A DNA stretch of 64,000 bases from Gammaproteobacteria bacterium (GTDB lineage: Bacteria; Pseudomonadota; Gammaproteobacteria; Burkholderiales; Nitrosomonadaceae), in contig CP054179.1 in assembly GCA_015709615.1 (NCBI GenBank), positions 310,001 through 374,000 on the forward strand, read 5' to 3'. Under the pieces are notes generated by a model that was not told the DNA's origin, searched no databases, and worked only from the letters and a program-made list of their open reading frames with translations. Every line of letters begins with the position of its first letter. The stretch's first letter is position 1. Both the position numbers and the translations under genes were made by a program. Positions 22,119-30,794 of the stretch are shown here, one piece after another.

Positions 22119-22284
22119 GCAACTATCCAATGCTGACCATGCTTTCAAACATGGTGTTGCAGCATATGACAATGGCTGCCCAATAAGCAGCAATCCGTAC
22201 GATAGAGAGCATGAAACAGAATTGTTCGTTTCATGGCTGGACGGATGGCGGCATGAACGAAATTATTATGAGGGGGAATTGTGA
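22111..22284 (+). CDS. Rmf/CrpP-like small protein
   Basis: 57 residues. HAFKHGVAAYDNGC, SSNPYD and LFVSWLDGWRHER follow the ribosome-modulation-factor/CrpP pattern of G..A...G, NPY, and W..GW. Rmf dimerises ribosomes in stationary phase. Phage and mobile-element relatives are widespread and of uncertain role. The stop overlaps the GTG start of the exonuclease gene (GTGA), so it is co-translated with the recombination genes. Confidence 0.65.
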   Translation: MTKQLSNADHAFKHGVAAYDNGCPISSNPYDREHETELFVSWLDGWRHERNYYEGEL

Positions 22285-23255
22285 ACGCACAAATTGAAGA
22301 AGTTTTGGAGATGGATCGCCGGACATACATCGGCGGCAGCGATGTTGCGGCTATTCTTGGCGTATCGCCGTGGAAGTCAAAATTTGCGCTGTATCAGCAA
22401 AAAATAAGTGAATGGCAGGATGAAATTACGCCACAGAAAGAACGGATTTTTGCTCGCGGCAAGCGCTGGGAACCGGTCGTAATGGAAATGCTGATCGATG
22501 AGCTGGAGGATCGCGGCCATGAGGTTCGTGTAGTGGCGCGAAACAACCGGATTAAAGACATCGATCATGATTTCATCGCGGCAGAAATCGATATGGAATT
22601 AATGGTTGATGGCGAATTGATCAACGGTGAAATGAAAACCGTACACCCGTTCGCTGCGAAAGATTGGGGAGAGCCTGGAACCGATGAAATACCGATTTAC
22701 TACACGGCACAAGTGCTACACGGGCAGATGGTGGCACGCAGGAGCAAAACCGTTGTTGCTGCGCTGATTGGTGCCGACGACCTGAGGGTTCACTTCGTCA
22801 ATCGTGACGAAGAGATGATCAACATTATCCGGAACGCTGAAGTTGAGTTCTGGAACATGGTGCAAAACCGTATTTCGCCTGATCCGGTGACTATCGATGA
22901 CATTAACCGGTTATACCGGATCGACTCGGGGAAAATCATTGAGGCTGATACAGAGTTGTTTACGCTATACACCGAGCTGGTGCATGTAAATGAAGATTTG
23001 AAAGCCAATGATGCGCACGCTGAAACGCTTAAATCACGCATCAAGGCACGAATGGGTGAAGCGGCATTGTTGATGCATAACGGGCAAAAGCTGGTGTCGT
23101 GGAAAACTAACAAGGAAAGCAGCAAAACTGATTGGAAGCAAGCATTTAATTTCGCGTTCTCATCTCCAGAATTTGCACAAGGATTAGGAAGAGATGAAGT
23201 TATAAAAAGATTCACTGACACAAAACCCGGCGCAAGACCATTTTTGTTGAAATAA
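22281..23255 (+). CDS. YqaJ-type viral exonuclease (lambda Exo-like)
   Basis: 324 residues from GTG 22281 (AGGGGG upstream). The YqaJ fold is shown by YIGGSDVAAILGVSPWKSKF near the N-terminus, then GKRWEPVVMEML, the catalytic acid in FIAAEIDMELM and ELINGEMKTVHP (E-x-K). It degrades the 5' strand of double-stranded ends to give 3' tails for RecT annealing. It is followed 14 bases later by recT, making a Red-type pair. The C-terminal 90 residues are a helical extension. Confidence 0.9.
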   Translation: MNAQIEEVLEMDRRTYIGGSDVAAILGVSPWKSKFALYQQKISEWQDEITPQKERIFARGKRWEPVVMEMLIDELEDRGHEVRVVARNNRIKDIDHDFIAAEIDMELMVDGELINGEMKTVHPFAAKDWGEPGTDEIPIYYTAQVLHGQMVARRSKTVVAALIGADDLRVHFVNRDEEMINIIRNAEVEFWNMVQNRISPDPVTIDDINRLYRIDSGKIIEADTELFTLYTELVHVNEDLKANDAHAETLKSRIKARMGEAALLMHNGQKLVSWKTNKESSKTDWKQAFNFAFSSPEFAQGLGRDEVIKRFTDTKPGARPFLLK

Positions 23256-23269
23256 ATTAAGGAAAAATC

Positions 23270-24223
23270 ATGAGTACAGCAGCATTAAAAACAGCAGTTA
23301 AAGGCGAAGTTTTAGACAAACCAAAAGACATCGGTGAGTTATCGAAATTTCTGGCAGGACGCCTTGGACAAATAAAATCGGTTGTAGCAAGCAATGTAAC
23401 ACCTGAAAAAATGGCCCGGATTGCGCTGAACGAATTACGCAGCAATTCCTATCTGGCAAAAATAGCATTGCAGAACCCTGCAAGCTTTGTGAATGCTGTC
23501 CTGCAAGCCTCTCACCTAGGACTTGAAATTGGTGGAGCGCTTGGCCAAGCGTATCTTGTCCCATACAAGGGCGAAATAAAAATGATGCCTGGGTATCGCG
23601 GACTTATATCGCTATCCAGAAGATCGGGAGAGATCAGCAACATCAATGCCTATGTTGTGTACGAGCATGATGAGTTTGACATGGAACTCGGGCTTGAAAT
23701 CAAAGTACGCCACAAGCCAAAAATTACAGGTGCGCGCGGAGAACCAGTACTGGTTTACATGATTGCTCACTTTAAGGATGGCGGAAATCACTTTGAATGG
23801 ATGACCATCGATGAGGTTATGAGCATTAAGGCGCGTAGTTCTGCGGTGAAATCTGGCGGACAAACACCGTGGGACACTGACCGCGATGAAATGATTAAAA
23901 AAACCGTAATCCGTCGCGGCTGGAAGTATCTTCCAATGTCGATTGAAATGATGAATCTTGAGAAGATCGAAGCAGCAACAGAGCAAGATAAAAACGTAAT
24001 TATTGACGGAGATTCTTTCATTATCGATGGATCAACAGGCGAAATAGTTGAAACAAAACCAACCGACGAACCAAAGCAAATCACACACGATCAGCCAATT
24101 GTAACCGGCGAAATACCTTCGGAGGAAGAGCAGGAAGCCATTAAGCGGAAATTGATCGCCGAAGCAGAAGCAGAAAAAGCAGCGGGCGATAAAAAATCAA
24201 AGCAAAGTTTTAACGTGGAGTGA
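23270..24223 (+). CDS. recT: RecT single-strand annealing protein
   Basis: 317 residues. The RecT core is clear: KIALQNPASFVNAVLQASHL, LGLEIGGALGQAYLVPYKG, MMPGYRGLISLSRRSGEI and KSGGQTPWDTDRDEMIKKT. It anneals complementary single strands and promotes strand invasion together with the exonuclease upstream. The C-terminal 70 residues are acidic and low-complexity (EEEQEAIKRKLIAEAEAE), common in phage RecT proteins. Confidence 0.95.
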   Translation: MSTAALKTAVKGEVLDKPKDIGELSKFLAGRLGQIKSVVASNVTPEKMARIALNELRSNSYLAKIALQNPASFVNAVLQASHLGLEIGGALGQAYLVPYKGEIKMMPGYRGLISLSRRSGEISNINAYVVYEHDEFDMELGLEIKVRHKPKITGARGEPVLVYMIAHFKDGGNHFEWMTIDEVMSIKARSSAVKSGGQTPWDTDRDEMIKKTVIRRGWKYLPMSIEMMNLEKIEAATEQDKNVIIDGDSFIIDGSTGEIVETKPTDEPKQITHDQPIVTGEIPSEEEQEAIKRKLIAEAEAEKAAGDKKSKQSFNVE

Positions 24224-24229
24224 TCTACC

Positions 24230-24982
24230 GTGAGCATGCAACAACAAAACAAACTGCTTCAATGGTTCGGAATATGCCCACCTGGATTTTCTCCTGATGT
24301 AAAATCAGTCTCGCGCAAAGGTAACTGCATCATAGAAGATCGACTGAAGCCAACACGGGATTTAAGAAAAGATATTCAGGCAAAGATAGAGAGCGGAATT
24401 GTCGGGCGCGGAATTATTTACAAAGAGCTTTTGAAAGAAGGGAAAATTCCGGTTAAAGACGGCAAGCCAATGGAAATAAAAGCATTCGGATTGCATCTTG
24501 CAAAGGTAATTAAAAAACTGGAAGAAACGCGCAATTTTGACAAAAATTCACTTCCGTCTGGGAAAAAAGCAAAAGAAATATTGAGGCTATTTGATAGCGG
24601 AGTTTCAGAAATCGACATTATGCATGTTCACGGATTCGCGCGATGCACCACTTACGCAACCCTTGTTAAATTTGGACGAATCAAGAAAAGAAATCATGCA
24701 AACAGCATCAGAAAAGACCGGCAAAAAATGCCTAAAATAACTCAAATGCTTAAAGATGGCCGCAATATAACTGACATTTGCAATCAGTTGGGCACATCAA
24801 GGAAATACGTTAACGATGTGATCAGGTATCGCAGAAAAGCGTTCAGATTGCTCGAAAACGAATCAGCGAAAAACGCTCTCGAGCTTTGCCAGCTTATTCC
24901 GCTAAGCAATGTATATGCTGAGTCATTGATAAGAGAATTCCTGGAGCTAAAAAATGAGCCAGCAAGTACAAGACCTGTTTGA
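24230..24982 (+). CDS. Basic HTH-containing phage protein, unknown
   Basis: 250 residues from GTG 24230, or from ATG 24236. It is Lys/Arg-rich throughout. Helix-turn-helix-like segments are seen at about 115-135 (KEILRLFDSGVSEIDIMHVH) and 165-190 (KDGRNITDICNQLGTSRKYV). It may bind nucleic acid. No family is recognised. It lies 6 bases after recT and overlaps the following small gene by 29 bases. Confidence 0.6.
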   Translation: MSMQQQNKLLQWFGICPPGFSPDVKSVSRKGNCIIEDRLKPTRDLRKDIQAKIESGIVGRGIIYKELLKEGKIPVKDGKPMEIKAFGLHLAKVIKKLEETRNFDKNSLPSGKKAKEILRLFDSGVSEIDIMHVHGFARCTTYATLVKFGRIKKRNHANSIRKDRQKMPKITQMLKDGRNITDICNQLGTSRKYVNDVIRYRRKAFRLLENESAKNALELCQLIPLSNVYAESLIREFLELKNEPASTRPV

Positions 24983-25154
24983 TGATGAGGCGGAATTTCA
25001 GGAATTACTAGATACCGCAAAAAATAATGCAGCAAACGATTGGGAGGAAAATTTCATTGCACAGCAAATAGACAAATTCTCGCAGTTTGGGCGGCGGATG
25101 TATTTATCGGACTTGCAGCTTGAGCACATAAACCGCATTGCCGGTGATCAGTAA
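24954..25154 (+). CDS. Small acidic phage protein, unknown
   Basis: 66 residues beginning MSQQVQDLFDDEAEFQELLD, acidic at the N-terminus, with EENFIAQQIDKFSQFGRRMY and a C-terminal LQLEHINRIAG. The acidic helices recall small inhibitors or DNA mimics, but no family is assigned. It overlaps the gene before it and precedes rdgC. Confidence 0.55.
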   Translation: MSQQVQDLFDDEAEFQELLDTAKNNAANDWEENFIAQQIDKFSQFGRRMYLSDLQLEHINRIAGDQ

Positions 25155-25187
25155 CGATAGATTACAACTTAACAAGGACAAAGAATC

Positions 25188-26231
25188 ATGAAAAATTTAA
25201 CGATATTTAGCAATCATCCAAGTTGGATACCAGATTTTAGCTTGCTCGATAAAAATTTATCGATACCAGGAAAGCTTGGTTATTCGTGGAAAGTTTTACG
25301 TGATGGTTTGCCATACATCAGAATTGGAGAAAACATTATTTTGACGTGTGAGCTACAGAAAAAGCTGATACCGGCTCAGGTAGTAGCTGATGAAGTCAAG
25401 AAAAGATTAGCAGAATTAAAAAAAGAACAAGGTTTCAAGCCAGGTAAGAAGCAAGCGCAAGACGTAAAAGAAGCAATTCTCATCAAACTGCATGAACAAG
25501 CATTTGTGACGAGTAAGTTGATAAATGTATGGATAAACGAAAAGCACAAAACGTTATGCGTTGAATCAACTAGCAAAGGTTTGGTTGACGATGTAATTAA
25601 ACGTTTGGTAAGGGATATTGAATATCACGGCAAACCAATCGAAGTTAGTAATAGTGTGATTGGTTTTATGCGCAAGATTATCTTAGATGATCATGCGATG
25701 GCAGGATCAATACTCAGAATCGGAAGCAATCTTGTGTTGCAAGATGATGAGAACAAAAAGCAGATTAGCTATAAAAATGAAGATATTGTGACTGAAGAAA
25801 TAAAAAATCATTTATTCCAAGGGAAAACTCCAAAAAGAATAGAACTTGAAATAATGAGGAAATGCGTTTCTTTTGAAATTGATGAGAACCTTATCATCAG
25901 CAAAATCAATATTGATGACGTAAAAATCGAAAGATCAGATTATGAAAATGAAGATGATTATTTTGATTCGTTATTTGCGATGCATTCGGCTCAATGCATG
26001 GAAATAATCACATCGCTTTTGGATGTTTTGGGTGAAGTTGATCAATTCCAAGAAGCAGAAACAACCGAAGAGGAAATGCAGCAATCGTATGAAGATGGTT
26101 ACTTAGCAGCGGCGCAAGGCAAGCAGAAAAGTGATTGCCCTATCATCCGCTCGGAATTGGTTGCTGAATGGGTGCGCGGCTTTGATACGTGGCATGAAGA
26201 AAACCAAGCCACACAGGAAGAGGTTGCTTAA
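25188..26231 (+). CDS. rdgC: RdgC-like recombination protein with an Rmf-like C-terminal tail
   Basis: 347 residues. RdgC is a ring-shaped DNA-binding protein that limits RecA access. The family pattern is visible in SIPGKLGYSWKVLRDGLPYI, LTCELQKKLIPAQVVADEV, KPGKKQAQDVKEAILIKLHE and VWINEKHKTLCVES. The last 45 residues (QSYEDGYLAAAQGKQKSDCP then VAEWVRGFDTW) follow the same G..A..GK, CP, W..GF pattern as Rmf-like proteins and are not part of standard RdgC. It ends 2 bases before the SMC-like ATPase gene. Confidence 0.75.
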   Translation: MKNLTIFSNHPSWIPDFSLLDKNLSIPGKLGYSWKVLRDGLPYIRIGENIILTCELQKKLIPAQVVADEVKKRLAELKKEQGFKPGKKQAQDVKEAILIKLHEQAFVTSKLINVWINEKHKTLCVESTSKGLVDDVIKRLVRDIEYHGKPIEVSNSVIGFMRKIILDDHAMAGSILRIGSNLVLQDDENKKQISYKNEDIVTEEIKNHLFQGKTPKRIELEIMRKCVSFEIDENLIISKINIDDVKIERSDYENEDDYFDSLFAMHSAQCMEIITSLLDVLGEVDQFQEAETTEEEMQQSYEDGYLAAAQGKQKSDCPIIRSELVAEWVRGFDTWHEENQATQEEVA

Positions 26232-26233
26232 TC

Positions 26234-27973
26234 ATGAAAATCAACAAAATATCATCATTCGGAAATGTGGCAGTGCGCAATGCTGAGATTAACCTACGCG
26301 CACCGATCGCACTGATCTGCGGCAGCAACCGGGCCGGGAAAACCAGCCTAAGAAACGGCATTATCCACGCTCTTACCGGCAAAACGGATACGGTATCGCT
26401 CAAGAAAGACTGGCCGCTGCTGATCAATAAGCATGACAATAATTTGATCGGCTACACACTGGTAAATTTCGACGACGACAAAACCGCTTGCATCAATCTG
26501 CACAACGGCGTTCATGAGCTAAAAACACCGCTGCATTCCGCCTTGCCATACGTGCTTAATCCGTCGCTGTTCGGCAGCATCACACCGGATGAGCGGCGCA
26601 GTCTTCTGTTCGATCTAGGAAACCTGCGCAGCGACGGATCGGAAGTAAAGCAAAAGCTTCTTGATCGCGGTTGCGATCCGGCCAAGGTTGATCAGGTGTT
26701 GCCATTCCTGAAATCAAGCTTCGACAGCGCGGCAAAGCATGCGGAAGAAAACGTAAAGCAAGCGCGCGCTAATTGGAAAGCTGTCACCGGGGAGATTTAC
26801 GGCGACAAAAAGGCGGAAGGATGGAAAGCACCGCAGCCACCAGCTATTGATAATGTCTCGAAAGAAGAAGTCTCCGATTACTTGTTAAAAATAGACGCTG
26901 AACTGGACGCTGCAAATCAAGAGCTGGGGAAACTGCAAGCACAATTCAACGGTGCGGCAGCCCGCAACGCTGAAATTGTAAGACTGCGTACCGAGCACGA
27001 AAAATTTGACCGGATCAGAACCAAGCTGGACAAAGACCGGCAGGAAGTGGCTATGTGGATGGTCAAAGTTGATGACACGCGCTTGATAGCCAATGGATCA
27101 AAACCAGGTGCAATTTCTTGCTCATGCCCATCTTGCGGAACTGAGCTCGTATTTGATGGTGAAAAACTGATCGAGCGCGGCGGCGATTTGCATGGTGATG
27201 AAGATGCTGCCATGAACTTGAAAACGTATGAAGCAACTCTCGAATTGCTCAAAAAATCTGTGGCAAGCGGTGAGCGCGATCTTGTAACCGCGACTGCAGC
27301 CGGTGAAAGAATTGCGGTAATGGAAGCCGAGAACAAATCCGCTCCAGATGAACAGGCATTGGTAGCGCTTAAAGCCAATATAGAAGTAATGAAAACATCG
27401 CGCAAAGATGCTAAAACAAAGCTGGATGAAATAGAAAGAAATGTGAGACTGGCCAGCGAAGCTGAAGCAAAAACAAAAAAAGCGGCAGAGCACCATGTCA
27501 GCTTGCAGGAATGGGACAAAATAGCCTCAGCACTGGCGCCGAATGGGATCCCAAGTGAAATGCTTAGTGCATCACTTGATCCAATAAACAAAAGGATTAC
27601 AGAAAGCGTAAAAAGACTCGGATTTTACGGTGATGTTTTCATCACTCCTGATATGACGATTTTGGAGGATGATTGCAAGCTGTACTCGCTGAGTTCAAAA
27701 GCTACGCGCTTGCTGATCGATTCAATGATTGCCGAGGCAATTAGCCATGTATCAGGGATCAAGTTCTTTATGGTCGACGAATTTGACCTGCTGGACATGC
27801 AAAGCCGCAGCAATTACCTGAATTGGCTGATTGAGCTGGCAGAGAAAAATGAAATAGACACGGCGATCATCTTCGGCACGCTGAAGCAACCTCCAAAACT
27901 TCCGCCGCAATTCTCGGTGCATTGGTTGCAGGATGGGGTTATTGCCGGTCATGTTGCTGAGGTGGCGGCATGA
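26234..27973 (+). CDS. SMC/Rad50-like ATPase with a zinc-hook-type CxxC
   Basis: 579 residues. Walker A CGSNRAGKTSLRNG at residues 29-42. Coiled coil about 200-330, then a CSCPSCG turn near residue 295 that resembles a zinc hook. A second coil (about 330-435) and Walker B KFFMVDEFDLLDM near 510 follow. The order matches Rad50/SbcC/RecF-type ATPases, much shortened. No nuclease partner (SbcD/Mre11) is visible. It sits with YqaJ, RecT and RdgC, so a role in phage DNA end processing is likely. Confidence 0.8.
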   Translation: MKINKISSFGNVAVRNAEINLRAPIALICGSNRAGKTSLRNGIIHALTGKTDTVSLKKDWPLLINKHDNNLIGYTLVNFDDDKTACINLHNGVHELKTPLHSALPYVLNPSLFGSITPDERRSLLFDLGNLRSDGSEVKQKLLDRGCDPAKVDQVLPFLKSSFDSAAKHAEENVKQARANWKAVTGEIYGDKKAEGWKAPQPPAIDNVSKEEVSDYLLKIDAELDAANQELGKLQAQFNGAAARNAEIVRLRTEHEKFDRIRTKLDKDRQEVAMWMVKVDDTRLIANGSKPGAISCSCPSCGTELVFDGEKLIERGGDLHGDEDAAMNLKTYEATLELLKKSVASGERDLVTATAAGERIAVMEAENKSAPDEQALVALKANIEVMKTSRKDAKTKLDEIERNVRLASEAEAKTKKAAEHHVSLQEWDKIASALAPNGIPSEMLSASLDPINKRITESVKRLGFYGDVFITPDMTILEDDCKLYSLSSKATRLLIDSMIAEAISHVSGIKFFMVDEFDLLDMQSRSNYLNWLIELAEKNEIDTAIIFGTLKQPPKLPPQFSVHWLQDGVIAGHVAEVAA

Positions 27974-28176
27974 GAAAAGTAAATGCACGCGACTGGAAAA
28001 CCGGTGAATTAATCCATGAAAACGTTACTTTTCATCAGTTCGGCCTTGAACTTGTAGAGTACGACACAGGTGGCCAAAGCTGCAGCGTAGCAATTCTTGA
28101 ATTGCACGATGGGACTGTTACCACATGGTCACCCAATCATATTCAATTCATCGAACCTGCGTCGAGCGAATCATGA
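27970..28176 (+). CDS. Small phage protein, unknown
   Basis: 68 residues; ATGA overlaps on both sides. Begins MRKVNARDWKTGELIHENVT and has an alternating beta pattern (FGLELVEYDTGGQSCSVAIL, GTVTTWSPNHIQFIEP). No family is recognised. Translational coupling supports a real gene. Confidence 0.6.
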   Translation: MRKVNARDWKTGELIHENVTFHQFGLELVEYDTGGQSCSVAILELHDGTVTTWSPNHIQFIEPASSES

Positions 28177-28850
28177 GCACACCAAAAGAACGCTCAATTC
28201 TGTTTTCTCAGCCGATGGTACTGGCTATTCTGGATGACAGAAAAACCCATACTCGCCGGATCGTTAGAAACCAGCCAGTAATTGATGAGAATGGTTACAT
28301 TCGTGACAGCTATTGGCTTAATAAACCTTTTGATGGCCTGTTGCTACCAAAAATAGATGATCTCGTCATGTACTGCCCGTACGGCAAACCAGGTGACAGG
28401 CTTTGGGTGAGGGAGACATTTCAGCCATTGTTTGCCGAAGGCATTGAATATCATTCCGAAACAAACTTTAAAACCGGGGACGGATACAAAATAAGTTATC
28501 CGGCGACAGATGGAATCCTGGAATTTGTCGACCCAGACGACAACATAAGTACCGCATGCATGCCATCAATCCATATGCCGCGCTGGGCAAGCCGTATCTC
28601 GCTCGAAATAACCGGTATCCGTGTTGAGCGGTTGCAGGATATTAGTGAAGATGATGCAAAATCTGAAGGCAGTTATGTTTGCGATTACCACGGAAGAATT
28701 ATGCTTGATCAGCGCAGCAATCAGGGCTGCTACAAATGGGGCTATCGATCGTTATGGGAATCAATCAACGGCAAAGGATCGTGGGATCTGAATCCTTTTG
28801 TTTGGGTGGTTGAGTTTAAAAGGATTAAGTCTGATCGGGAGGCGGTATGA
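28173..28850 (+). CDS. Conserved phage protein of ASCH/PUA-like type
   Basis: 225 residues from ATG 28173. RSILFSQPMVLAILDDRKTH then TRRIVRNQP, YGKPGDRLWVRETF, IHMPRWASRISLEITGIRVE, RLQDISEDDAKSEG and LWESINGKGSWDLNPFVW belong to a widespread phage family. The opening strand-TxTRR pattern and GDRLWVRE fit an ASCH/PUA fold, suggesting RNA or modified-base binding. The function is not established. ATGA overlaps join it to both neighbours. Confidence 0.7.
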   Translation: MSTPKERSILFSQPMVLAILDDRKTHTRRIVRNQPVIDENGYIRDSYWLNKPFDGLLLPKIDDLVMYCPYGKPGDRLWVRETFQPLFAEGIEYHSETNFKTGDGYKISYPATDGILEFVDPDDNISTACMPSIHMPRWASRISLEITGIRVERLQDISEDDAKSEGSYVCDYHGRIMLDQRSNQGCYKWGYRSLWESINGKGSWDLNPFVWVVEFKRIKSDREAV

Positions 28851-29227
28851 ACAACGGTCCTATAATTTACGTAGCGTCACGAGCCAGCATTCCAGAACGT
28901 CCGGCTATGTGGCGCGCACTTCGCGCTCAAGGATTAAGAATTTCTTCGTCATGGATTGACGAAGCAGAGGAAGGTCAAACTGATGACTTCGCCGATTTGT
29001 GGCATCGAATAGAATCTGAAATACGCAGCAGCAACGGGCTTATCCTATACGCCGAAAAAAATGATTTCCCGCTCAAGGGAGCATTGATCGAAGCTGGAAT
29101 GGCGATAGGCATGGGAAAACCAGTAGCCGTAGTTCTGCCGGGAGAGCCTTTCTTTGAACCACCTACTTACCGCCCAATTGGATCATATGGTTGCATCATG
29201 ATAGATGCGAGATATTTTGGACTATAG
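28847..29227 (+). CDS. Nucleoside 2-deoxyribosyltransferase-like protein
   Basis: 126 residues. IIYVASRASIPERPAMWRAL, SSWIDEAE, LWHRIESEIRSSNGLILYAE, and FPLKGALIEAGMAIGMGKPV follow the nucleoside deoxyribosyltransferase (TIR-like flavodoxin fold) pattern, including the E-x-G-MA loop. Family members transfer deoxyribose or hydrolyse nucleosides or nucleotides. In a phage this could serve nucleotide salvage or removal of a signalling nucleotide; the choice cannot be made from sequence. It is coupled by ATGA to the ASCH-like gene. Confidence 0.7.
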   Translation: MNNGPIIYVASRASIPERPAMWRALRAQGLRISSSWIDEAEEGQTDDFADLWHRIESEIRSSNGLILYAEKNDFPLKGALIEAGMAIGMGKPVAVVLPGEPFFEPPTYRPIGSYGCIMIDARYFGL

Positions 29228-29255
29228 AGCAGGCCATCGCGTGGATCTCTAAACA

Positions 29256-29717
29256 ATGATCAAAGAAACCATATTTTCACCCTGCCGCAATTACCGGTAC
29301 ACGCTTTACCGGGAATGGGCTCCGGGCGACAAGGTTGTGATGTTCGTGGGCTTAAACCCATCAACGGCCGACGAGGTGCAAAACGATCCTACCGTAAGGC
29401 GGTGCATCAACTACGCAAAAGGATGGGGATACGACGGCATGTACATGGCCAACATATTCGCGTTTCGAGCCACCGATCCGGCTGTAATGAAAGCGCATCA
29501 TGAGCCGGTTGGAAGGGAAAATGATCATTACCTTCAGCAAATGGCGCAGAGCTCCAGCGTGATCGTGGCAGCCTGGGGTACTCACGGCGCCCACCTTGGG
29601 CGTGGCGATGAAGTAAAGAAATTAATCCGTGGTCTGCATTGCTTGAGATTGACTAAAGACGGGCATCCTGGGCACCCGCTTTATTTGCCGAAAAATTTGA
29701 TGCCGGTTAAGTTTTAA
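29256..29717 (+). CDS. DUF1643 family protein
   Basis: 153 residues. VMFVGLNPSTADEVQNDPTV, RRCINYAKGWGYDGMYMANI and FAFRATDPAVMKAH are the DUF1643 signature, and HPGHPLYLPKNLMPV the conserved end. The fold resembles uracil-DNA-glycosylase-like domains, but activity is unknown. The gene is common on phages and islands. It follows the deoxyribosyltransferase-like gene after 28 bases. Confidence 0.85.
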   Translation: MIKETIFSPCRNYRYTLYREWAPGDKVVMFVGLNPSTADEVQNDPTVRRCINYAKGWGYDGMYMANIFAFRATDPAVMKAHHEPVGRENDHYLQQMAQSSSVIVAAWGTHGAHLGRGDEVKKLIRGLHCLRLTKDGHPGHPLYLPKNLMPVKF

Positions 29718-29900
29718 ATGATCTGCTACCGAGACAGGCGATTTTGCAGCCAACAATGCGCCAATCGTGAATGCTCTCGCAATTTCAACGATGACGTGCT
29801 GGCTCGCGCAAAAGCGTGGTGGTGCGGCGACAATCCACCGATAGATTTTGCTGATTTAAAAACTGATGATTGTGGGTTTGTGGAGGTGGAACATGGATGA
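29718..29900 (+). CDS. Small Cys-containing phage protein, unknown
   Basis: 60 residues starting right after the DUF1643 stop (TAAATG). MICYRDRRFCSQQCANRECS suggests a zinc-binding Cys cluster, followed by an acidic region (PIDFADLKTDDCGFVEVE). Proteins of this look recur in phage early operons. No function is known. It overlaps the next gene's ATG at 29893. Confidence 0.6.
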   Translation: MICYRDRRFCSQQCANRECSRNFNDDVLARAKAWWCGDNPPIDFADLKTDDCGFVEVEHG

Positions 29901-30144
29901 AATTGCAGAAATGATGCTTGACGGCTCTTTGTGCAAAGAATGCGGTGCTGTTATTGGCGACGGCAATGGCGAAGGATTCGCGGTCACTTGCAGTAATTGC
30001 TTAAAAGGTAATGGCAATCCAGAAGCCAAGCAAAGAAGTAAAAAACCGAAATCAAAAATGAAACGGTATCCATGCAAGATATGCGGAAAATCATTCGCCG
30101 TAATGTCTCAGCACTTGCATCACGCACACGGGATTAAATCATGA
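29893..30144 (+). CDS. Small zinc-finger protein, C4 plus C2H2-like
   Basis: 83 residues from ATG 29893. The first half has CKECGAVIGDGNGEGF then TCSNC, a four-Cys ribbon. The C-terminus YPCKICGKSFAVMSQHLHHA resembles a prokaryotic C2H2 (Ros/MucR-like) finger. A lysine-rich linker joins them. It probably binds nucleic acid or protein. The stop overlaps the next ATG. Confidence 0.6.
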   Translation: MDEIAEMMLDGSLCKECGAVIGDGNGEGFAVTCSNCLKGNGNPEAKQRSKKPKSKMKRYPCKICGKSFAVMSQHLHHAHGIKS

Positions 30145-30374
30145 ATAAATTGCATGTGCTGCCGAATGGTAACGGAATTAATATAAGCCTTGTTACTGGC
30201 GTAATTTATGAGCCATCATCCGATTTGGTGTTAGGTTGTCGTTCAAAAGCCGCCGTGAGAATTGAATATGGTGATTCTGTAACCTATGTGATATTTGATG
30301 CGGACGCGGAAGCAATTAAATTCCGCGATGAGTTAATTGCGCTGGTTAATAGCCAACGGGAGCAAGAAAAGTGA
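30141..30374 (+). CDS. Small phage protein, unknown
   Basis: 77 residues beginning MNKLHVLPNGNGINISLVTG; beta-rich first two thirds, acidic helix at the end (EAIKFRDELIALVNSQREQ). Coupled by ATGA upstream and GTGA downstream. No family is recognised. Confidence 0.55.
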   Translation: MNKLHVLPNGNGINISLVTGVIYEPSSDLVLGCRSKAAVRIEYGDSVTYVIFDADAEAIKFRDELIALVNSQREQEK

Positions 30375-30793
30375 CCACATTAGATAGCACCACTGAAAGA
30401 TGGGTAGATAGTTTAGGTAAAGGAAAACTTATTCTTTGCTGGGTGTGGAACTATGAAGATCAGAAACAGTATCAATTTACAGATCTAATAAAATGTTACA
30501 GAAAAGACTCAAATTATCATTATATTCCACTGAACGGAGTGGGATGGATTCATGCAAGACCTATAAAACTAGAAGAAATTAAGCCATGCTTACTAGAATT
30601 TCCCATAGAAATACAGACTATAGTTCCAGGTCAAATATTTAAGCATCCAAATTTCGGCCTGGTTAAATTTAAAAGATTGGATTATTACCACGGTGAATGT
30701 ACTGCGGAATTGGAAGGAATTGAATTCCATAGAACTTACTACCAGAAAATTGAGTTAATGATGGAACTTGGTTTTACTATTATGGATAAATAA
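30371..30793 (+). CDS. Phage protein, unknown
   Basis: 140 residues from GTG 30371 (overlapping the previous stop). It is rich in Trp/Tyr and Lys with a beta-type pattern (KLILCWVWNYEDQKQYQF, GQIFKHPNFGLVKFKRLD). It is more AT-rich than the genes before it, as are the next two, suggesting a different origin. No family is recognised. Confidence 0.55.
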   Translation: MTTLDSTTERWVDSLGKGKLILCWVWNYEDQKQYQFTDLIKCYRKDSNYHYIPLNGVGWIHARPIKLEEIKPCLLEFPIEIQTIVPGQIFKHPNFGLVKFKRLDYYHGECTAELEGIEFHRTYYQKIELMMELGFTIMDK

Positions 30794-30794
30794 G

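Noticed and set aside
26917..27591. 224-codon ORF antisense to the SMC-like ATPase gene
   Set aside because: Ser/Ala/Leu-rich shadow of the coiled-coil coding sequence on the other strand.
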